The notes beneath the pieces were generated by a model. That model saw nothing but the letters and a program-made list of their open reading frames with translations. It had not been told where the DNA came from and made no database searches. Of a DNA stretch of 64,000 nt, positions 52,499 through 61,062 are shown piece after piece. The DNA is from Chloroflexota bacterium (GTDB taxonomy: Bacteria; Chloroflexota; Anaerolineae; Aggregatilineales; UBA2796), in contig JAJPHV010000115.1 in NCBI GenBank assembly GCA_021325095.1, forward strand, positions 33,050-97,049. The letters run 5' to 3'. The first letter of the stretch is position 1. Every line of letters starts with the position of its first letter. A program made the translations under genes and the position numbers.

Positions 52499-53977
52499 TT
52501 AATGGTGTGAAGCTGTCTGCATTCCAGCAAAGATCGGCTTGAGGGCCGGATACGCGGCCCGGAAAAGCCCATACTGCCGCTCATAATGTGCTCGCTGCGT
52601 CTCGCCAGGCTGTAACGAGGCCGCCACCGGGAAAAAGCCGGGCGGCGCGTAATCTGCTACCCGTGCGGAGGCCACCTGCGCGGCCAACACCGCGCCGCGC
52701 ACGCCCACGTGTTCCGCGTCTTCGGCGACGGCAATCGACGTGAGTGTGACGTCGGCAAACAACTGACACCAGCCGCTTGAGCGCGTGCCGCCACCCGTCA
52801 GCGTCAGGCGGGCAACCGGTTCCTCGACCAGCGTTTCCAGGGCGTGCCGATAGGCGTAGATCACGCCTTCCAATACCGCGCGGCACAGGTCGGCGCGGCT
52901 ATGGCGCGCGTTCAGGCCGATAAAGGCCGCGCGCGCCAGCGGATCGCTGAAAGGTGAACGTTCGCCGTTGAGATAGGGCAGGTAGATCAACGAAGTTGGC
53001 TCCCGGCTGAGTGCCTCGTCGATCAGGCTGGTGAGGTCGTCAGCGCCAAAGAGTTCATACACCCAATCCAGGTTGCCTCCGGCGGTGAGGAGCGGCGCAA
53101 CGGTGATGTACCGGGCCGGGTGCGGATGGGCCAGGGTGAAAACGCCCGTCGCCGGGTCGGCCTGCCGCGTTGAGGTGAAGGCCACCCAACCGCTCGTTCC
53201 CAGGTAGGCGTAGACGTTGCCCGGCTCGCCGCTGCCGACGCCCAACGTCGTCGCGCCCGCGTCGCCCGGCCCGTGATAAACCGGAATGCCTTCTCGCAGG
53301 CCAAGCTGTGCCGCGCACTCCGGCCTGAGCGTTCCGACCAATGAGCCGCCCGCTCTGACCGGAGGCAACTGTGGGTAGATGTGCTCAAGGCCGAGTGTGG
53401 ACAACAGATCGCGCCCCAGCCAGGCACGGGTATTGATGTCAAGCAATCCCGTCGTGGAGGCGGTGGTCGTGTCGGCAACGGGTATTCCAGTCAGCTTGTG
53501 TGCCACGAAATCGGCAGCGCCGACCAGCAGATGCGCACTGTGGGCCAGCGCTTGCGGCTCGTGGCGCGACAGCCACAGCAGCTTGGCGAGCAAACTGGAC
53601 GCGCCCTGCTCGTTGCCCGTAAGCTGCCGCAGCCGATCCGCGCCAATTCGCGCATTGATCTCATTGGCTTCGTCGCGCGCCCGTGTGTCGCTGTACAGGA
53701 CCACCGGATGGGTTGGCTCGCCCTGCGCATTGACCAGGATCAGGTCTTGCATCTGCCCGGTGAGCGCGATGGCCTCCGCTTCGGCAGCGTTCAGTTCCTG
53801 CGCGGCCTCGAGCACCGCTTCCCACCAGTGTTCGGCCAGTTGCTCCACCACACCCCCTTCGGCGGAAAGGGTGTGGTGGGATCGGTAGGCGCTGCGCAGG
53901 GTTCGACCATCCGGGCCGATCAGCGCCGCCTTTGTGCCCGTCGTGCCAATGTCGAAGGCCAGCCACGTGTCTGTCAT
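52499..53977 (-). CDS. FGGY-family carbohydrate kinase, xylulokinase-like
   Basis: A 492-residue two-domain actin-fold kinase. AFDIGTTGTKAALI is the first phosphate-binding motif, EQLAEHWWEA and TGQMQDLILV follow as in xylulokinases, GPGDAGATTLGVGSGEPG carries the catalytic aspartate in GDAGA, and LTGGGTRSSGWCQLFADV is the ATP-binding adenosine motif. Substrate is probably D-xylulose or another ketopentose or polyol. It lies 30 bp after the permease gene of the ribose-type importer. Confidence 0.88.
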   Translation of the reverse strand: MTDTWLAFDIGTTGTKAALIGPDGRTLRSAYRSHHTLSAEGGVVEQLAEHWWEAVLEAAQELNAAEAEAIALTGQMQDLILVNAQGEPTHPVVLYSDTRARDEANEINARIGADRLRQLTGNEQGASSLLAKLLWLSRHEPQALAHSAHLLVGAADFVAHKLTGIPVADTTTASTTGLLDINTRAWLGRDLLSTLGLEHIYPQLPPVRAGGSLVGTLRPECAAQLGLREGIPVYHGPGDAGATTLGVGSGEPGNVYAYLGTSGWVAFTSTRQADPATGVFTLAHPHPARYITVAPLLTAGGNLDWVYELFGADDLTSLIDEALSREPTSLIYLPYLNGERSPFSDPLARAAFIGLNARHSRADLCRAVLEGVIYAYRHALETLVEEPVARLTLTGGGTRSSGWCQLFADVTLTSIAVAEDAEHVGVRGAVLAAQVASARVADYAPPGFFPVAASLQPGETQRAHYERQYGLFRAAYPALKPIFAGMQTASHH

Positions 53978-54007
53978 TTGTTTTCCATCCCAGAATGTCG
54001 TAACTCC

Positions 54008-55000
54008 TCACGCGGATCGGCGCGACAGGCTGCTCAACGTCACCGCCAGCACAATGATACCGCCTGTAAGAATCTGCTGGATGTAGCTGTCGATCTGCAT
54101 CTGGGTCAGCCCGTTGTTCAGTACGCCCAGAATCAGCACGCCAAGCAGCGTTCCCAGGACATGCGGTTCGCCTTCCTCGCTCATGGTCATGCCCAGGAAG
54201 ACAGCAGCGATAGCGTTCAACATCAGCCCATCGCCCTGAGTAGGGTTTGCGGAGGCCAGGCGGCTAACCAGCATCAACCCGGCCAGCGCCGCCCCGAACC
54301 CGGTAGCCACGAAAGCGCACAGTCGCAGCAGGCGCACCCGGACTCCGCCCAGGCGGGCCGCTTCCCGGTTGCCGCCGATGGCGTACAGCCGCCGCCCAAA
54401 GACGGTTTGTTCCAGCACGACCCACACCGCAAACAACACGATCAGCGCCAGGATCGTCAGGCTGGGGATGACCACCTCCTGGTCGCCGATCAGGCCCAAC
54501 GGGATGCCGCCGCGCGCAAAATCGCCCACCTCGGCGGGGATGGCGCGCCCGAAGATGGTTTTGCCGTTGCTGATGTACAAGGCCGCACCGCTGAACATGG
54601 TCAGCGTGCCGAGCGTCGCCACGAACGGCGAAATGCCGATATAGGACACCATCGCCCCGTTGAGCAATCCGCCGAGCATCCCGACCAGCAGCGCCGCTGC
54701 AACCCCCGCCAGGACGGGCTGCTCCGCCCGGAAGACCAGCGCCGCCACGATCCCGGCCAGGCTTGCCATCGTGCCCACGCTCAGGTCGAAGTCGCCCATG
54801 ACCATTACAATCGTCATGGTGAAGGCCACCACGCCCAGGATGCTCACCTGCTGCGTGATGTTCAACCAGTTGCGGATCGTCATGAAGGTGGCAGGCTTTT
54901 GCCACCAGAAGACGGCCACCACCACCAGGAAGCCGATCAGGGTGCCGAAGCGCCGTAGCCAGCGCCCCCACTGGATAGGGCGCACTTCAGCCGTCACCAC
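54008..55000 (-). CDS. Sugar ABC transporter permease (RbsC family)
   Basis: A 330-residue protein with eight to ten predicted helices. DFDLSVGTMASLAGIVAALV and the long loop GIPLGLIGDQEVVIPSLTIL are typical of RbsC/XylH permeases, as is GGNREAARLGGVRV. It starts 14 bp before the end of the ATPase gene, so the two are coupled. It should form the channel for a pentose, hexose or polyol. Confidence 0.92.
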   Translation of the reverse strand: MVTAEVRPIQWGRWLRRFGTLIGFLVVVAVFWWQKPATFMTIRNWLNITQQVSILGVVAFTMTIVMVMGDFDLSVGTMASLAGIVAALVFRAEQPVLAGVAAALLVGMLGGLLNGAMVSYIGISPFVATLGTLTMFSGAALYISNGKTIFGRAIPAEVGDFARGGIPLGLIGDQEVVIPSLTILALIVLFAVWVVLEQTVFGRRLYAIGGNREAARLGGVRVRLLRLCAFVATGFGAALAGLMLVSRLASANPTQGDGLMLNAIAAVFLGMTMSEEGEPHVLGTLLGVLILGVLNNGLTQMQIDSYIQQILTGGIIVLAVTLSSLSRRSA

Positions 55001-56519
55001 GATGCACCTCGCCGTAACACAGTGCCAGCAAGCTCTCTTCGGTCAGGCCAGCGGCGGGCACCATGTCCACCAGTTGCCCGCGCCGCATAATCAGAATCCG
55101 GTCACACAGGCCGATCAGTTCGGCCAGTTCGGACGACACCATCAGGATGCCCGTGCCCTGCGCGCTGATGCGGCGGATCAGGCCGTACAGGTCATACTTC
55201 GCGCCCACGTCCACGCCGCGCGTCGGTTCGTCCAGCAGCAGGACACGCGGATCGCGGGCCAGCGCGCGGGCAAAGACGACCTTCTGCTGGTTCCCGCCGC
55301 TCAACTCGCGCACGCTCTGGCGGTAGCCGTTCGCTCTCAGGCTAACCGCCTTGCCAAGCTGTTCGGTCACGACGCGCTCGCGGGCGTCGTCAAGGAATAC
55401 ACTACGTCGGTTGATCTGTGCCAGGTGCGGCAACGTGACGTTGTTGCCCACACTGCGCGACAGGATAAGCCCCTGCGAACGGCGTTCTTCCGGCACAAAG
55501 GCCAGCCCCCGGCCCCAGGCCCCGGCAGGCGCGTGATTTTTCAGAGGAACGCCTTCGAGCAAGATTTCGCCGCCGAGCACCCGATCTGCGCCCATCAGCG
55601 CCCGGATCAGTTCGGTGCAGCCGGAGCCAATCAGCCCTGCCACGCCCAGGATTTCGCCCGATCTCAACTGAAAGGTCACGTTGCGTATGGCGTCGGTTCG
55701 CAGATTGTGTACCTCAAGCAGCACCGTGTCGCCGGGCGGTGCTGCCCGTGCCGGGTAGATCTGCTGCATGGCGCGTCCGGTCATCAACTGGATCAGTTCA
55801 GCAGCAGAGGTTTCGCCGATTCCCTTCGTCGCAACCACCCGGCCATCGCGCATCACCGTCACCCGGTCTGCGATCTGGAAAATCTCGTCGATGCGGTGCG
55901 TGACGTACAGCACCGCGCAGCCACGCTCGCGCAGGCGCTGAATGACTCGAAACAGCATTGCTGCTTCCTCGCCGGTCAGGGCCGCCGTCGGCTCGTCCAT
56001 GACGTAGACCGACGCACCGGCCTGCTCGCCGCCCACAAATGCGCCTGCGATCTTGACCAACATCTGATCGCCGGGACTCAAGCGCGCAATCGCCGTGCGC
56101 GGATCGAGGTGGGTGATGCCCAGTTCGGCCAGCACCGCCCGTGCATCGCGGTTGAGCCTGTTCCAGTGGACGAAGATTCCGCCCCAGCGAGGATACTGCT
56201 GGCTGAGGAAAATATTCTCGGCAACGGAGAGCTGCGGCACGACGTTCAATTCCTGGTGGATAAACCGCAGGCCAAGCGCGAACGCGGCCTGCGCGCTGTA
56301 GATCGTGACGGGCTGCCCGCGCATGGTCACGTGCATGGCGTCGGCGGGCAGAACGCCCGCCATCAGCCGGATCAAGGTGGACTTGCCCGCGCCGTTCTCA
56401 CCCATCAGGGCGTGGACTTCGCCGCCGTTCAGATCGAGGGAAACGTCGATGAGCGCCGGGAGGCCGTTGTAGCTCTTACTGGCCCCGGCGATGCTCATCA
56501 AGGGCGAGGATGACATCAT
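54987..56519 (-). CDS. Sugar ABC transporter ATP-binding protein (RbsA family)
   Basis: A 510-residue protein with two ABC domains in tandem. The first has Walker A GENGAGKST, signature LSPGD and Walker B VYVMDEPTAAL. The second has the degenerate Walker A GLIGSGCTEL normal for RbsA, then LSGGNQQKV and LLLDEPTRGVDVG. It powers the ribose-type importer. Two ATG codons (56519, 56516) are adjacent. A pair of palindromic repeats separates it from the binding-protein gene. Confidence 0.93.
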   Translation of the reverse strand: MMSSSPLMSIAGASKSYNGLPALIDVSLDLNGGEVHALMGENGAGKSTLIRLMAGVLPADAMHVTMRGQPVTIYSAQAAFALGLRFIHQELNVVPQLSVAENIFLSQQYPRWGGIFVHWNRLNRDARAVLAELGITHLDPRTAIARLSPGDQMLVKIAGAFVGGEQAGASVYVMDEPTAALTGEEAAMLFRVIQRLRERGCAVLYVTHRIDEIFQIADRVTVMRDGRVVATKGIGETSAAELIQLMTGRAMQQIYPARAAPPGDTVLLEVHNLRTDAIRNVTFQLRSGEILGVAGLIGSGCTELIRALMGADRVLGGEILLEGVPLKNHAPAGAWGRGLAFVPEERRSQGLILSRSVGNNVTLPHLAQINRRSVFLDDARERVVTEQLGKAVSLRANGYRQSVRELSGGNQQKVVFARALARDPRVLLLDEPTRGVDVGAKYDLYGLIRRISAQGTGILMVSSELAELIGLCDRILIMRRGQLVDMVPAAGLTEESLLALCYGEVHRGDG

Positions 56520-56544
56520 GGTTCACTTCATGCTTTGACGCGGT

Positions 56545-56653
56545 TGACCTCACCCCCTGACCCCCTCTCCAACCGGAGAGAGGAACCGGTTAGCAACATC
56601 ATGAGCATTGTTTTCCCCCTCTGCGCAGCGGAGAGGGGCCGGGGATGAGGTCA
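56545..56653. repeat. Palindromic intergenic repeat, long composite copy
   Basis: TGACCTCACCCCC at the left end and GGGGATGAGGTCA at the right end form the outer arms. Inside are two hairpins: CCCTCTCC/GGAGAGAGG on the left and CCCCTCTGCGC/GCGGAGAGGGG on the right. It lies inside the importer operon, between rbsB and rbsA. Confidence 0.78.
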
Positions 56654-56691
56654 GTGACTGTAGTGACTGCGCAGCCGTACTTCGACTTTGC

Positions 56692-57636
56692 TTACTTCTT
56701 GAGGAACTCTGCAGCGTTGGCCGCCGTGACCAGTTTGGTTGGGACGTACACCGTCTTCTGCGTGATCTTGCCCTTGCCGAGGTAGGTCTCAACCAGGCTG
56801 CCCACCGTCCGGCCAATGCCGTTGAAGTCCTGAGCAACCGACGCCTCGAAGTTGCCACCCTTCGAGATGGCATCGAGGGCCTGCGGGTTAGCGTCGATCC
56901 CGACGATCACGATGCCTTCTTTCTCTCGTCCGGCGCCTTCAATCGCCTGCAATGCGCCCAACGCGGGCTGATCCCAGGCGGCCCACACTGCGGCGATGCT
57001 GCCCGGCTTGGGGTTGGCGGCCAGCACCGCCTCCATCTTGGCGCGCGAATCGGCAATGCCGCCGTCTTTCACGTCGGGCGTGATGCGATCCAGCACCTTG
57101 ATGTCCGGGTAATTGCCAAAGATCGCGTTCGCAATGACGCCGCGCTTTTGCACGGGCGGATATGGGTCGTAGACAAACATGACTACGTTGCCCTTGCCGT
57201 TAATCCGGTCAACGACATAGGTGGCTGTCTCCGCCGCCATCGCATAGCCGTTGCTGGTCACGTTGGTGACGAGCAACGGATCGCTGCCTGCATCCATGCC
57301 GAAGACCGGGATATTGGCCTTCTGCGCGGCCTGTAAACCCGCCGTGACCTGCGACGGATCAACATTGATGACGATGGCATCTACTTTCTGGTTAGCGGCA
57401 TCTTCGAGCTTGCCTACTGCCGCCGCCACGTCGCCCGCCGTGTCCATGACGTTGACCGTCCAGCCTTTTTCTTTGCCGTAAGCCTGGAAGGCTTCGACCA
57501 TAAACTGTGTGCCCGGCTGTGCCATGTAGGGCGTCACAACCGCGATGACGGGTGCAGCGGCCTTTGCTGGGGCAATCGACAGACCGATCCCGGCCACGAA
57601 GAGCAAGAGCAGCATTAAATATTTCAAGCGACGCAT
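56692..57636 (-). CDS. Sugar ABC transporter substrate-binding protein (RbsB family)
   Basis: A 314-residue periplasmic-binding-protein type I. The signal peptide ends near SIAPAKA and has no lipobox. The mature fold has VIAVVTPYMAQPGTQFMVEA, NQKVDAIVINVDPSQVTAG, ANIPVFGMDAGSDP and GIVIVGIDANPQAL, as in ribose/xylose-binding proteins. ATG 57636 follows AAGGAG; a longer ORF upstream is the antisense of nothing and lacks a site. First gene of the operon with rbsA, rbsC and the FGGY kinase. Confidence 0.91.
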   Translation of the reverse strand: MRRLKYLMLLLLFVAGIGLSIAPAKAAAPVIAVVTPYMAQPGTQFMVEAFQAYGKEKGWTVNVMDTAGDVAAAVGKLEDAANQKVDAIVINVDPSQVTAGLQAAQKANIPVFGMDAGSDPLLVTNVTSNGYAMAAETATYVVDRINGKGNVVMFVYDPYPPVQKRGVIANAIFGNYPDIKVLDRITPDVKDGGIADSRAKMEAVLAANPKPGSIAAVWAAWDQPALGALQAIEGAGREKEGIVIVGIDANPQALDAISKGGNFEASVAQDFNGIGRTVGSLVETYLGKGKITQKTVYVPTKLVTAANAAEFLKK

Positions 57637-57688
57637 GGTAAAGATTCTCCTTGAAAGGTATTTCGGAATGGAGCCAGGGTACGCCAAG

Positions 57689-57717
57689 ATTATCATTCCA
57701 ATCCGTGCTAAACACAA
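57689..57717 (-). promoter_or_regulatory. Promoter of the ribose-type importer operon
   Basis: On the - strand: TTGTGT (57717-57712), 17-bp spacer, GATAAT (57694-57689), about 55 bp before the binding-protein ATG. The ACAGGATA operator of the dehydrogenase gene is not repeated here. Confidence 0.58.
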
Positions 57718-57740
57718 CGGGAATTGACCCGAAGCCACAA

Positions 57741-57840
57741 ACCTCATGCCTGCTCCCTCGGCCCTCCTGTGGGGAGGGAGCACCAGGAGAACGCAGCGCT
57801 ATCCAGTTCCCTCTGCGTCCCACAGAGGCAGGTGTTGAGG
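57741..57840. repeat. Palindromic intergenic repeat, diverged composite copy
   Basis: Starts ACCTCATGCC and ends GTGTTGAGG. Inner arms CTCCCTC/GGGAGGGAG and CCCTCTGCGTCCCACAGAGG show the same two-hairpin plan with more changes. It lies just downstream of the thiolase stop codon. Confidence 0.55.
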
Positions 57841-57848
57841 CTAATCAC

Positions 57849-59000
57849 TCACACACCCAGGATATGCGTCACCACCGTTGCGCCGCTGCCGCCGATGTTC
57901 TGCGCCATGCCGATCCGTGCATCCTGCACCTGTGTCGCGCCCGCTTCACCGCGCAATTGCGTGGCGACTTCCGCGATCTGGTAGACACCCGTCGCGCCGA
58001 CGGGATGCCCACGCGCCTTGAGTCCGCCGCGCGTGGAGATTGGCACTCGGCGATCCGGCGCGATCTCGCCATCGAGCGCCAGCCTGAACCCCTCGCCACG
58101 CGGCGCGAAACCGCTGGCTTCCAGGCTCAGAACAGCCATGATCGAGAAAGCATCGTGCAGTTCAAACACGTCAATGTCCTCCGGCCCGATGCCCGCCTGC
58201 TCATAAGCCTGCTTCGCCGAGCGTTCGACAGCGCTCATGTGCAGCACGTCAAAGCGATCATGCAGGGCCAGGCTGTCCGTCGCACACGAACTGGCGAGGA
58301 TGCGCACCGGTTTTGCGCTGTAATGATCGGCCAGCCCGCTGGCGCATAGCACCAGTGCCGCCGCGCCATCACAGATCGGCGAACTGTCCATGACGTTGAT
58401 CGGCGGCGCGATCATTGAGGCCCGCTGGTAACGTTCCAGTGTCACCGGCATGTGGAACATAGCGTGCGGGTTGTGCATGGCGTTCTGATGCGCATTGATG
58501 CTGAACGGCGCAAACGCATCACGCGGCGGATTGTACTCATACAGGTAACGCTGCATGAGCAAGGCATTGATCGCCACGAAGGTCGCGCCCTGATCGACTT
58601 CGTACTCGGCGTCGGCAGCCGTCGCCAGCGCGCCCGTCACCCGATCTCCGAGAGAGTCGGTCATCTTTTCGACGCCGCACACCACCACAATGTCGTGCGC
58701 GCCACTGGCGACGGCCATCAGCCCGGCCCGCACTGCTGCACCGCCCGATGCGCAGGCCGCTTCGACAGCGTAGGCTTCCATACCCCGGAAGCCGCAGAAG
58801 TCCGCGATCTGCGCGCCCAGGTGCAACTGCTGGCTGATCTGCCCGGCGATCATGTTGCCTACGTACAGCGCGCCGATGGACTTCACCCCGGCATCGTTCA
58901 CAGCGGCACTGATCGCCTCGTAAGCCAGGTGTTTGACCGACTTATCCCAGTGTTCCGCAACGTCTGTCTGCCCGATCCCGATAATGCTCACTTCACGCAT
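57849..59000 (-). CDS. Thiolase-family protein (archaeal-type acetyl-CoA acetyltransferase)
   Basis: A 383-residue thiolase-fold protein. The nucleophilic cysteine lies in EAACASGGAAVRAG, the HDAF histidine in ELHDAFSIMA, and the GHPVGATG histidine motif is present; the second cysteine of classical thiolases is replaced in the closing GGSGATVVTHILG. This form resembles the archaeal acetyl-CoA acetyltransferase/SCP2-thiolase group, which acts in the first step of the archaeal mevalonate pathway with HMG-CoA synthase and a DUF35 protein (neither found here). AAGGAG precedes the ATG. It overlaps the glycosyltransferase gene by eight bases. Confidence 0.85.
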   Translation of the reverse strand: MREVSIIGIGQTDVAEHWDKSVKHLAYEAISAAVNDAGVKSIGALYVGNMIAGQISQQLHLGAQIADFCGFRGMEAYAVEAACASGGAAVRAGLMAVASGAHDIVVVCGVEKMTDSLGDRVTGALATAADAEYEVDQGATFVAINALLMQRYLYEYNPPRDAFAPFSINAHQNAMHNPHAMFHMPVTLERYQRASMIAPPINVMDSSPICDGAAALVLCASGLADHYSAKPVRILASSCATDSLALHDRFDVLHMSAVERSAKQAYEQAGIGPEDIDVFELHDAFSIMAVLSLEASGFAPRGEGFRLALDGEIAPDRRVPISTRGGLKARGHPVGATGVYQIAEVATQLRGEAGATQVQDARIGMAQNIGGSGATVVTHILGV

Positions 59001-60150
59001 CAGTAGTACTCCTTGTCTGCAACTGAACGGATTTACGTGCTCCTATTGGTCGAAGGAGCGGCAAACTGGCGGCCAGCATTGCCAGCGCCGGGTATACCGG
59101 CAGCAAAAAGCGAGTCAGGCCGCCAGTCCAGGAATAATAGTAAAGGCTGAAAAAGACGAGATACAGCGCTGCCCACCCACCTAATGCCAGCGCGCCGTAT
59201 TGATCGCGCTGCCACAACACATACAGTCCGCCGCTGAACACTGCGAGCAACGCAGCCAACCCACCCCAGGCCGGGATTGCGTCCTTGCCACTGAACACCT
59301 TTAAGGGGTAGCTGAGGCTGAACAGGCCGTCAGGCGGTTGCCTGTCCAGCACCTGATAGCCTGTGATCAGCGGACTGCCAAAGTAGGCAACATTGTAACC
59401 TAACTGTGGCAGCACGAAGATCAGGCAAATCGCCCCGACTGCTGTCAATGCCTGCCAGCGCCGCGCAACTGCCAGCACCAATGCCACCGCCGCGACACTC
59501 AGCAAGGCGTTGAAGCGGATCAGCAGCAGCAGCCCGCACACCACGCCAAGCGGCACCGACCAGCGCAATATCCGGTGCTGGTCAGGTGCATCCAGCACGA
59601 CGAACAGCAGCCGAAACGACACCAGCGTCAGGAAGGCGGCGGGCGGATCACTGAGCATCTGCGGCCAGGGCAGGTGTACCGCCCAGATCGCCCCCAACTC
59701 TGCACGCCCGGTCAGCGCCAGCACGAACCAGATCGGCAGTGGCAGAATCGTCCAGACGAGAACGCTTAACAGCGCCGCCGTCCGGTGATGGGTGATCCGC
59801 AGAGCCAGACTCGCCAGGACGAACTGCGACAGCGGGAACAACACCAGCGAGTGAAAGAGTGCAACGGGCGGGATCAGCGCGGTAGAACCGGTGGGTTGGA
59901 ACAAGGCGATCCAGGGAATGAGCAGCAGCGGGAAACCGAGCGGATACTTGCTCTGGATAGGGTGGCCGTCCAGCAACGAGCGGGCCAGCACATAGTACGA
60001 ATCCTGGTCGCCGCCGTGATGGAACAGAAACGTGCCGGGCTGGTGCGCGCCGGGGAGGATGTCGAAGGTAAACAGCGCCAGAATCCCCAGGTGCAGCGCC
60101 ACCATCAGCGCCAACCCAAGCCTGTAACGACGGATCGAGATTTCCTTCAA
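58993..60150 (-). CDS. GT39-like membrane protein, compact form
   Basis: A 385-residue protein with about nine helices. The first loop contains HHGGDQDSYYVLARSLLDGHP, the acidic-motif region of GT39/ArnT-type transferases. It lacks the soluble C-terminal domain of the other three copies in the window. The start is a TTG preceded by GAGGT at a five-base spacing. It is coupled by an eight-base overlap to the thiolase gene. Activity and acceptor are unknown. Confidence 0.7.
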   Translation of the reverse strand: MKEISIRRYRLGLALMVALHLGILALFTFDILPGAHQPGTFLFHHGGDQDSYYVLARSLLDGHPIQSKYPLGFPLLLIPWIALFQPTGSTALIPPVALFHSLVLFPLSQFVLASLALRITHHRTAALLSVLVWTILPLPIWFVLALTGRAELGAIWAVHLPWPQMLSDPPAAFLTLVSFRLLFVVLDAPDQHRILRWSVPLGVVCGLLLLIRFNALLSVAAVALVLAVARRWQALTAVGAICLIFVLPQLGYNVAYFGSPLITGYQVLDRQPPDGLFSLSYPLKVFSGKDAIPAWGGLAALLAVFSGGLYVLWQRDQYGALALGGWAALYLVFFSLYYYSWTGGLTRFLLPVYPALAMLAASLPLLRPIGARKSVQLQTRSTTDA

Positions 60151-60163
60151 GTTCTACCTCGTT

Positions 60164-60274
60164 TACCTCACCCCCAACCCCTCTCCGCTTCGCAGAGAGG
60201 GGAGACAATGCGGGACGTCAGCGTCTAGGCGTTTTTCCCCTCTCCAGTTGGAGAGGGGCCAGGGGGTGAGGTCA
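60164..60274. repeat. Palindromic intergenic repeat, best-preserved composite copy
   Basis: TACCTCACCCCCAACCCCTC begins it and GAGGGGCCAGGGGGTGAGG ends it. Hairpin one is CCCCTCTCCGCTTCGCAGAG with its complement, hairpin two CCCCTCTCCAGTTGGAGAGG. Its last bases (TCA) are the stop codon of the isopentenyl phosphate kinase gene on the other strand. Confidence 0.82.
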
Positions 60275-61060
60275 ATCATTCCTGATCAGCGTGCCGGGCT
60301 GAATCTGGCCCAGCAGTGCCGCTTCAATCTGGCCGGGCTGCGTGCCGCCGAAGATGCGCACCTCCAGGCCGCGTACTTGTTCGACCAGATCGATCATCTG
60401 CTGCACCTTCGAGGCCATGCCGCCCGTCACGTCCGTTCCGTGCGAACCGCCAAGCGCAGTCGTGATCGTGTCCAGATTGCCGGGTGTAATGAGTGGGACG
60501 ATCTGCCCGGCCTGATCCAGCACGCCCTCGACCTCGCCCAGGAGCATGATCCGGGCCGGGCACAACTGCTGCGCCAGATAGAAAAAGATCGCCTCGGTAG
60601 AGATGATTGTACCGCCACGCTGCGCATCAAAGGCCACGTCGCCGTAGACCAGCGGCACAAGATCGCGTTCCAGCGCGCAGCGGATCGGCTCGACGGCCAT
60701 CGATAGCAGCTTGCCACCTTCGGCCTGCGCCGAGGCCGAAGGCTGAAAATCCAGCACCGGTAGGCCCACTTCACGGAGTGTATGGAGCACCAGCGTATTC
60801 AACTCGCGGGCGACGGCGGCCACCTCGGCAAAACCGTGCCATTGTTCGGGCATGTATACACCGTCCATCGTCCCGTACTTTTGCGCCGCGACGTGCCCGA
60901 ACGATCCGCTGCCGTGCCCGATCAGCAGCTTCAAATCCGGGTTCGCAGTCCTGGCGCTGGCGATCTCCTGCGCCGCACGGCGCATCACGTCGGCCTGGAA
61001 ATGCTGTGCCTCGCGCTTGTCAGTGATGAGCGATCCACCCAGCTTGATGAACGTCAGCAT
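60272..61060 (-). CDS. Isopentenyl phosphate kinase
   Basis: A 262-residue amino-acid-kinase-fold protein. K6 in FIKLGGS, GHGSGSFGH at 48-56 with the conserved substrate histidine H56, YGDVAFD and LGEVEGVLD are diagnostic of isopentenyl phosphate kinase rather than glutamate kinase. It converts isopentenyl phosphate to isopentenyl diphosphate, the last step of the archaeal-type mevalonate branch. It starts two bases after the mevalonate kinase stop. In some Chloroflexota (Roseiflexus) this enzyme works with a phosphomevalonate decarboxylase; that gene is not in the window. Confidence 0.92.
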   Translation of the reverse strand: MLTFIKLGGSLITDKREAQHFQADVMRRAAQEIASARTANPDLKLLIGHGSGSFGHVAAQKYGTMDGVYMPEQWHGFAEVAAVARELNTLVLHTLREVGLPVLDFQPSASAQAEGGKLLSMAVEPIRCALERDLVPLVYGDVAFDAQRGGTIISTEAIFFYLAQQLCPARIMLLGEVEGVLDQAGQIVPLITPGNLDTITTALGGSHGTDVTGGMASKVQQMIDLVEQVRGLEVRIFGGTQPGQIEAALLGQIQPGTLIRND

Positions 61061-61062
61061 GA

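Noticed and set aside
53381..56513. Two long + strand ORFs (525 and 617 codons) over the kinase and importer genes
   Set aside because: Shadows of the xylulokinase, rbsC and rbsA genes, whose motifs are unambiguous.
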